A DNA stretch of 64,000 bases from assembly GCF_030867095.1 (NCBI RefSeq), contig NC_081835.1:47537892-47601891 (forward strand), read 5' to 3'. Positions 57,101-64,000 of the stretch are shown piece by piece. Under the pieces are notes generated by a model. The model saw nothing but the letters and a program-made list of their open reading frames with translations, did not search any database and was not told where the DNA came from. The translations under genes and the position numbers were made by a program. Origin of the DNA: Alligator mississippiensis (taxonomy: Eukaryota; Chordata; Crocodylia; Alligatoridae). The stretch's first letter is position 1. Every line of letters begins with the position of its first letter.

Positions 57101-60100
57101 CATTGGCTGAGCAGAACTCAGGTGTTCAAGTCTGTGTGGCACTACAACTGGCAAGTATCCTCCCTCCCAGACTCTTCAGCCTGGAGCTTCAGATACTTCC
57201 AAATCCATGGCAGGCATCCTATGCGCAGGCTCCAAGTCTGAAGGTCTTACAGTACAGATGCCCCCCGAGTCTTGCTTGCCCTTAGCCTAAAGGCCAAAGA
57301 AGCAAACTAGGGAGAAATCCCACATCAGTTTCTCCGCACTCTTAATTACTCCTTTATCACCCTGTAGCCAGTAACCCACTGGTTCTCTCAGGCTACCACC
57401 CATGATACAAGACGTTATCTTATCTCCTCTTCACATTTTTCTCTTCTTCCTCATTCCCATCTTACATTCCTGAATATTTCAAGCTGCTCTGCTGGTTTTG
57501 TGCACACTGCAGTTCACTGGCTAGATGTTCCTATTTAGCTCCAAGCTGCCTTTTGAACTTTAGCAGTTAACCACTCACTGCTTTCCCTGCTCTGCTGGTT
57601 CTCATTTGGCAATACTCACACTTCCAGACTCCTATGACTGCTGATGAAGCCTCTGGGATGAATCTAAGCATTTAACCCTTCCTCATCTTTGGCTTTAGGG
57701 CCTTTCTGATGAGCTTCCGAACTTGAAGTTGCTCTTTGCAGAACTTAGTGTCACCCAGACTTTTTCATGCCTCCCACCAAAAAAGTCAGGTCCACAGAAG
57801 CAATGTGACTATTGCTTACTGGCCACATTATTGAAAATTTATGAACCAACTCCTTCATTCAGATTTAGAACTAAGCCATGACACCTGCCATCCCTGCGGC
57901 CTCTTGAACTAGCCACGACCCATTCCTAGGTTTTTTTGTTTTTAACTTGTGGAGAAACTGCTCCTCAAACCATGTCCCCATGCAACTCCCACTGATCATC
58001 TTGGTAAGCAAGTTACTTATGATGATGAAATTACATTTAGTTACTTCATTAACATCCCTCCACAGGGCACATAACTTTCCACAATCTGGAAGCCCATGTC
58101 AGAACCCTTCCAGATTCTTTGTAGCCTCATGACCCAGGTGTGTACTACCTATACTGGTTTGATAGTATGATCTCCCACTCCTCAAACTGAATCTCTGTGG
58201 GACAGATTCTCACGCATGAGATTTCTCCCCACCTCTACAGCCATCAATGGTTCTTAGCTGACCCTCATTGCTTTATTTGAAGTCTCCAAGAGTCTTGCAG
58301 TCTTCAAGGTAGTCATCATTACAATGCCCCATTACATAGCTGGAAAGCTGAGGCAAAGAATGCTATATCACATGCCCAACCTGACACAAGGAGTCTGGGG
58401 CAAGTCCAAGTCAGATAAGTCCCAGGTGGCACCTGCCACACTACACCATCCTTCTTGACCACCTTCTCCCTCTTATCTGATGTGGGGATGGGGGGACAAC
58501 TGTTGTGCACAATTTCTTGATAGCTCTGGTGTTGGCTTTCTTTTGGGGGAAGCCAATATTCTATCCAACCATCCAGGGTACATGAAGAACACAGCCTCCT
58601 TTACTTCAGCCTGAAGGTGGGGGCCATCTATGGGAGTTTGCCTATCCCCATATTCTGCCTTGGTCCTTTCTCCATCCAATCACAGGCCCAACTTCCTCAA
58701 CTGAGGGAGGATTCTTAGGAGGGCCTATTCCAAAGGGTCTTTACTTCTCAAAAACTTCAGCCACATGCCCTACAGTCAATGCTTGCCCACTCTGCATTAA
58801 TATAATCCAACCTAAATCCTAAATTCCAAGCAGCAGCAGAAACCAAGACGCTAGCCAAAACTAGTCCTTCTGAGAAAAGATTTAAAGACACAGAACACTC
58901 TTGGCTAAGCCAAGCCCCATCCTGCTCCTCTGGACAACCACACAAGTTAAGACGGGCATATGGCAACAGTTGTGCCAACCTGCTTATTCCAGCACATGGT
59001 CCTTCCACTAGCACTTTCATTAGATGTCACCCTCGGCTTCATGGAGCACACAAAAACCAACTTATAACCAGTGACACTTGCTACTTTTCCAAGTGCAATT
59101 CATCCAATTCAGAAGATTCCTCAAAAAAAAAAATTTCACACCTACAGCTACCCTATAAACTCCTTACAAAGTCTTCAGTTCAGCTACTGTGATGTGGAAC
59201 CCCCTTCCCACTTTAGTTTGGGAAAGGCAAAAAGCAGCTGGCAACATTTCACTTGCATTAGTCAGTGACATAAGTCTTTAGCTACAATGAATTTTGGTAC
59301 TAGATGAGCAATTCAAGCCAGCAATTCTGTCTCAGCAATAGCCCATTATCACAAAATGACTGTGTCTTTGTCACAAGACATGCACAGCATCAATATGCAC
59401 AAAGCACAATTCTTCATCCAGCCCCTAAAGCTGCTCCTCAACTGGTGAGAAAATCTGGCACTTATTGAGCGAGCCTTTCAAAGGCCTCTGGCTGCAGGCC
59501 ACAGAAGCGTTGTTTCCTCTCAATTCTTCAGAGCTGCCTGTGAATTCCACCACTGCCACAAAGAGCAGGTGATGTTGTCACATCAAGGAGTGTTAAGCTG
59601 GTGCCACCCCCTCCCTGCTTACAAAGAAGCTGACTTCTGAGCCACTCAGACACAAAAAGTGACATTTACGTTGGATCCTACAGGGTGTGGTAGTGAGTAC
59701 AGAGTCAAGTTCACTGTTGGAGCACAGGTTTTAACACAGCACGTGGCAACAGAGAAGAGGAATGAGATTCCCTTCCCCACTCCCTTCGACATCTTCCTTT
59801 CTAGACTCATTCCCAGGGCACATATGATTTAAAAAGGCAATGTGGTAGAAAACTCTAAATACAACTCTGCTCTGAAAAATTTGCTTCAGAAAGAAAACTG
59901 TCCATACCACCAGGGACCACCTCCCATCCTGATGAGAATTTGTATAACCCAGCAGAATCAGTCTCAGCCTCCCAACAGATGTGCCACCTCTGCAGGGCTG
60001 ACAGGACAGAAGCAGTGAAATCCACCCAACACCTTTCTACCCAGCCACACTCAGGACAACCCTGACTACACCCCCCTGATGCATGCTGCTTTGAAAAGAG

Positions 60101-61919
60101 CCATTTTTAGTCACTTTTCAGACAGAGCTGCTGGGCAACTAACCTTTTTGCGACGGGAGCCCTTCTTGCTGATACAGGACCTCTCCAAGGACAGGTAGCC
60201 ACCGATCACCTCAATCTCGTGTGCCTTGGGGTAGCGTGTTTTCAGCAGGGGCCCTGGTGAGGAAGCATCAGCGCTCCTGCAGGGTTTGGGCCTTCCTCGA
60301 ATCTCCTCATCCTCCACTCCCTCATTTTGCTGGACTCTGCTGCCATCAGTGAAGGTTGCCAGACCAGAAACAGGAGGCTTCCTTTTGGGTACTACAGTGA
60401 ATGTGTAGCCCCCTCTCTGAGCAAAGCCTGGGGAGGCAGGGTGGGGTTGGTAGAAGGGCACCGCAGAAACCTCCATCTCCGTACCCATACCCGAGGCAGC
60501 GTCTCGAGGCACAAGTAAGTCCTTAGTCTCTGCAGCTGCACCAGGCACTGAAGCCAAGTCTCCAGGCTCTGGCTCAACAATGTCATCATCAATGTAAGTC
60601 ACCGGCACCAGAGGCTCTGGAGATGCTTTTGGGGGAGTGACAGGCTCCCTCTGGGCCTCGAAGGCAGCTGGCGAGGGCTCTTCCTGCTGCCCACGCTCAG
60701 GCTCCGAGGACAGTGGGATGCCCGTCCTCAAGCTCTCAGCAGGAGCCGGCGGACATGGGGCCTTTGCCCGAGAGGGCACGACTAGGAAAGAGTTGCGTGA
60801 GTTGAGGCGTAGGTTGGCCAGGGCCTGCGCCTGGAGGTCATGGGCAGGGATGGCGGCCAGGTCCGGTTTGGGAGATGGGCGGATCTCGAAGGAGCCGCTG
60901 CTGGCCTTGGGCGCGGAGGCAGAGAGCGGCTGGAGGGCGCCGGGGGTGGCACTGGAGGGGGCCAGGCTGGCACAGGGTCGAGTGGACTGGGTCCCTTCAG
61001 CCCCCTCGGGCTTTGGCCGCTGCATCTTGGCTCGGGCAATGGGGGCGCTGGGCGATGGCACCGGGGGCACCTTGGCCACGGGCACGTGGGCACGGGGGCT
61101 AGGCTCCGAGGGGCCATTGGCGAGCAGTACCGGAGGGCGGCCGCGCGGGGTCACGGTGAAGGAGTTGGAGCCGATCTTGTGCAGGAAGCAGCGGGGTGGG
61201 GGTGAGCCAGGGGTGGCCGGGCTGAGGGGCGGCTCGGGGGCCGCCGGGCTGGGGGGCGGCTCGGGGGCGCTGGCGGGCGCGGCCAGGTCCCCGGCCCGGC
61301 GCCGCCTCGGCCGCGGGCGCTGGTCGAACTTCTGCAGCAGGCGGCTGACGGTGCCGGGCTGCGCGGCGGGCGGCGGCTCCGCGCCCTCCGCCGCCTCGTA
61401 GATGAAGACCTGCGCGGCGCGGATCTCGGCCACGGCGGGGCCCGGCCCCGCCAGCAGCTCGCGGAGCGGGTCGCGGCCGCCGGGCGAGGCGGGGGCGGGG
61501 GCCTCCCAGGCGCGCTCCCCACCGCCGAAGCAGCCGGAGGCGTCGGGCTGCGACTCGATGATGAGGATGTTGTCGGCGCGGATGGTGCGGATGCCGGGCA
61601 CGGCGCTGTACAGCTCCAGCAGCTGCTGCAGCGGCCGCGCCGCGGGGCCGGGCCCGGGCGAAGGGCGGCCGGTGCGGGGCGGCCCGTGGCGCAGGCGGCG
61701 CCGCTCGCTCTCCAGCCGCATGAAGGGGTTGTCGCGCAGCGGGCCCAGGCTCTCGGCCAGCACCATCCGCTCGCCCTCGGGCGCCGCCCGCGCGCGCTCC
61801 GCCGGCCCCGGCCTCGGCCCCGCGCCCTGCGCAGCCAGCTTGGCCCGCTTGCGCTCCAGGATCTCGAGCTGCCAGGAGGGCAGCGCGCGCGGCCCCGGCC
61901 CCGGCCCCGAGCCGCTCAT
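45090..61919 (-). CDS. TPRN: TPRN, taperin / phostensin-type protein (4 coding exons)
   Basis: Taperin acts at the base of hair-cell stereocilia and binds actin and protein phosphatase 1; human loss causes DFNB79 deafness. Coding exons in transcript order: 60144-61919, 46302-46491, 45840-45967, 45090-45152; phases join into 718 codons plus stop (human 711). Conserved blocks: WQLEILERKRAKLAA near the N-terminus, ESLGPLRDNPFM, VPGIRTIRADNILIIES, AEIRAAQVFIYEA, GSNSFTVTPRG, SFEIRPSPKP, LRLNSRNSFLVVP, VTYIDDDI, TFTVVPKRKPP, HEIEVIGGYLSLERSCISKK and the C-terminal SDFSSEPALYF. A putative PP1-docking KISF (residues 594-597) opens exon 2. The start is MSGSGPG, not the upstream in-frame ATG in the promoter, because WQLEIL then sits at the family position. 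Pro/Ala-rich low-complexity segments fill exon 1. Gene looks intact. Confidence 0.95.
45840..45967 (-). CDS. TPRN: TPRN coding exon 3 (residues 656-698)
   Basis: Encodes GLSSYTPKHSVEFGKWQEQK then a divergent linker to GNQVM. Acceptor CCTCTCTTCAG, donor ATG|GTGAGT. The SSYTPKHSV-F-KWQEQ core is the taperin C-terminal signature. Confidence 0.94.
46302..46491 (-). CDS. TPRN: TPRN coding exon 2 (residues 593-656)
   Basis: Begins with the codon ATG after acceptor GTCCTCTAG and reads MKISFNEMSLQTMFEYPSES, then a Glu-rich run and SSFFIPHPN. Donor CCCAG|GTGAGC, phase 1. The initial ATG is an internal residue, not a translation start. Confidence 0.94.
46758..47155. mobile_element. DNA-transposon MITE with TACCATATTT-type ends (398 bp)
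   Basis: Left end TACCATATTTATTTACGTAT pairs with the complement of the right end, TACTGTATTTTCTTGCGTAT. It contains a C13/A13 run at 46786-46811. No target duplication beyond a possible short one; superfamily unclear. Confidence 0.55.
56578..56816. repeat. Imperfect palindromic repeat, MITE-like
   Basis: GGGTCTACACGTTCATTAAT at the left and the complement GGGCGTATGTACACATGCAT at the right, with CGCAGTA..TAATTTTACT words inverted inside. Borders approximate. Confidence 0.45.
57065..57330 (+). repeat. Unclassified interspersed repeat, copy 2
   Basis: Same family and orientation as 18655-18905, including CTTCAGATACTTCCAAATCC and GAAGCAAACTAGGGAG. Confidence 0.65.
60144..61919 (-). CDS. TPRN: TPRN coding exon 1 (residues 1-592)
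   Basis: A single 1,776-nt exon carrying over 80% of the protein, ending RRKK at AAAAAG|GTTAGT, phase 0. GC content is extreme in its first 900 nt and drops towards 60.2 kb. Several long open frames on the opposite strand are composition artefacts. Confidence 0.95.
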
Positions 61920-62160
61920 GGCGCCGCCGCACCGGGACCTGCCGCTGCCGCAGCCACCGGCCGCGCCGCCCGCGCACCTGAGCCAGCCGGCCGGGCGGCC
62001 CCGCCCCCGCGGACCCATTGGGCCGCGCCGGGGCCCCGCCCCTCCGCCTCAGCCATTGGGCGCACGCTGGGCAGCCCTGTCTGGGGCGGGGCCGCCAGCC
62101 CTGGGGGAGGGAGGGAGCGGGTCCCGTGGGACCCCGGCGGCAAGCAGCGCCACCCTCAGC
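61920..62160 (-). promoter_or_regulatory. TPRN: TPRN CpG-island promoter region
   Basis: GC-rich, CpG-dense sequence immediately upstream of the TPRN start, with GC boxes and no TATA box. It is cut off on its distal side by CR1-derived sequence from about 62190. Confidence 0.6.
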
Positions 62161-62189
62161 GGCATCGGCCCAGCCCAGGCTTTGTCTGC

Positions 62190-62740
62190 ACGGGTCTTAA
62201 ACCCTCCAGGGATGGAGAGCGAGTCCGCCAGCTCTCCGGGTAACCTGGTCCTGTGCTTTACTACCTTCCCAGTGAGCAAGTTGTTCCTAATATCTGACCT
62301 CAACTTCCCTGGCTGCAGCGCGAGACCGTTGCTGCCCTGTTCTGTCATCTGCCACCCCTGAGAACAGGCCAGCTCCACCCTCGTCCAACCTCCCTGCAGG
62401 TAGTTGAAGGCTGCTGTTAAAGCCCCTTCCGTCCTCTCTTCCCTAGACTAAATTAGCTCAGTTCCCTCAGCCTCTCAGCAGTCATGTCCCAGCCCCTCAC
62501 CATTTCTGTTGCCCTCTGCTGGACTCTCTCCAACTTGTCCACATCCTTTCTGTAGTGGGGGCCCACAGCTGGACACAGCACTGCAGATGTGGTCTTGCCA
62601 GTGCTGAATAGAGAACAATCACTTCCCTTGACCTGCTGGCAACACATCTACCAATGCCACCCAGGATGCTGTTAGCCTTCTTGGCATCGAGGGCATGCTG
62701 CTGGCTCCAGTTCAGCTTATTGTTCATGGTAACCTCCATG
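62190..62740 (-). repeat. CR1 LINE, ORF2 C-terminal fragment
   Basis: Minus-strand frames read [20 protein letters not shown] and [20 protein letters not shown], the end of CR1 ORF2, then part of the 3' UTR. It lies about 270 bp upstream of the TPRN start. Confidence 0.88.
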
Positions 62741-64000
62741 TGTTATATGAAATGATGATCCTCACCATCTGTACCCCTCTTTTCAAAATCCCAAATCCAC
62801 CCATGCACTCAGAGCCATGAGGAAGGGCCCCAGTCAGAGAAGAGGTTGAGCTCACCTGTTAGATTTATGCCAAAGTGTTTTGTTGCAAAGAAATATGTGA
62901 GGCCCAAGAAAAGAGCAGAAATCAGGCTCTGGGCAGGCATCAACCCTTGCTGAGCTGGAGGGACCAGCCAGCAGCTCACCCCAGGGAACAGATTTCTTTA
63001 GGAGCTGCTGGGAAAGGCTGACAAATGAGCAATAAACTGTTATTATCTTTCAAGGAAACAATTGCATGGGCATCACTTTCTGGTAGAAAGGTAAGTTTCA
63101 GGGGAGATAAAACTGCTTTGTGCCCTGTGACAACACAGCCATTCATTCTCAATGGCCATGTGTGGAACGTGACTCCAGTCCAGGTGTGCTTTTGTAGCCA
63201 AACTCCTGTCCTTTGCCGTAAGCACACATCACAGGTCTCAGTGGTGACTCCGCACAGTCTCTGTGCCAGGAATCTAAAGAGGAAATAGTTCTTGCTTGGA
63301 GCTCCCCTGACATCACCCACTGTACAGTTATTCAGCATTAGTAAGATATCAGCTCTGCAAGTTACCTTGCCTGGAACCACCTGTATCGCCAGGAGGAAGT
63401 TCTGGGACTCACGATTGTGGGTCTGTTCCCCCGCTCCTTTGGTCACATGCCCCTGGACAAATTACTGGACAGTGTCCACAGTCTCCTAAGACCCATGCAA
63501 GGAGCAGTGGGGGAACCGTCAGAGACTCTCTGTTCCGCTTTCCCTTAGAGAAAGGCCTTATTTTAACCCTTGGACTTGTGCTCTTTCATGTCCTTTTTTC
63601 TCTTTTCCCAAGAATCAGCTGTAGCCAGATCTGGGGCTCTCTTCTCATATCAGGGCTTTGGACTTTAGCTTTGAGCCAGGACATAAAGCCACCCCCTACC
63701 CCAGGGCTATAAATATTGTAGCTTAGGTCCATGGCCCCCCAACACAGCCTCCTGGCTATGGGAGAGACTTTCAATTTCTGATAGGCCCCAAAGCCTCCCT
63801 TATCAATGCAGTTCTAGAACTACAATAGATACTTGGCCTGGAAATGCCCTTTTAACCAGTGAGAATAACTTACAGGGTCAGGTGCTAAAATCTGCCCTTT
63901 GTTCCACTTCTCAATGCTCTAGCTCCTGCTACTGATGGGAAGCTTCCCCACACACCCTGCACATGCAGATTTTAGCCACCTTGCTGATAAAGATGATTAT
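62741..64000. other. No gene recognised
   Basis: A 156-codon open frame (62976-63446, minus) has no family I know and no splice support. No TMEM203-like frame, the mammalian neighbour of TPRN, is visible within the window. Confidence 0.45.

Larger units (their letters stand above)
46492..60143 (-). other. TPRN: TPRN intron 1 (13.65 kb)
   Basis: Bounded by donor AAAAAG|GTTAGT at 60143 and acceptor GTCCTCTAG at 46492. Most of it shows no exon or family I know, apart from the MITE, palindromic repeat and interspersed repeat listed separately, and A-rich tracts near 52739 and 59125. An internal 196-codon open frame (48084-48674, minus) lacks support. Confidence 0.8.

Noticed and set aside
60637-62361. 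Long open frames (254 and 319 codons) on the plus strand opposite TPRN exon 1
   Set aside because: They mirror a GC-rich coding exon on the minus strand; their Arg/Gly/Ala-rich products resemble no family.
1-64000. CRISPR arrays, bacterial operons or ribosomal RNA genes
   Set aside because: None seen; the window has the intron and repeat structure of vertebrate nuclear DNA.

Overview
The window looks like nuclear DNA of a sauropsid, most likely a crocodilian or turtle. Three intron-bearing vertebrate genes lie in a background rich in CR1 LINEs and non-autonomous hAT-type DNA transposons. Gene order and strand (ANAPC2 minus, SSNA1 plus, TPRN minus) match the block I know from human 9q34.3. 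The species call rests on repeat character and is inference.

1-19.7 kb: no complete conserved gene. An L2-like LINE fragment is split by a foldback hAT element (251-1202) with a perfect 8-bp target duplication. Next, on the minus strand, lies a decayed family of a small single-pass membrane protein. Its tail exon occurs four times, always 39 nt. Its transmembrane exon occurs twice, both exactly 139 nt, with no indel and matching splice phase. Three units lie in tandem with a ~1.2-kb period (about 1.79-5.4 kb). A fourth copy lies at 15.3-17.6 kb and acts as an almost repeat-free reference for insertions into the first set. I could not identify the family. Position next to ANAPC2 makes a TMEM210-like origin possible, but this is unproven.

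19.7-35.7 kb: ANAPC2, minus strand, 13 coding exons, 812 codons, all splice sites and phases consistent. Its introns hold a CR1 carrying a nested hAT, a 1.66-kb GC-rich foldback, a palindromic MITE and a tRNA-like SINE fragment.

35.66-39.9 kb: a 91-bp GC-rich gap separates the ANAPC2 and SSNA1 start codons and must act as a bidirectional promoter. SSNA1 has three coding exons and 117 codons; its second intron is filled with hAT elements and a CR1 end.

39.9-45.1 kb: intergenic sequence with two CR1 copies placed head to head, then the probable TPRN 3' UTR.

45.1-61.9 kb: TPRN (taperin), minus strand, four coding exons, 718 codons. A very large GC-rich first exon is separated by a 13.65-kb intron from three small exons. 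A putative PP1-docking motif begins right at this splice junction. 62-64 kb holds a truncated CR1 and unassigned sequence.

The three conserved genes share location rather than one pathway: a cullin subunit of the anaphase-promoting complex, a coiled-coil microtubule/centrosome protein, and an actin/stereocilia-base protein.
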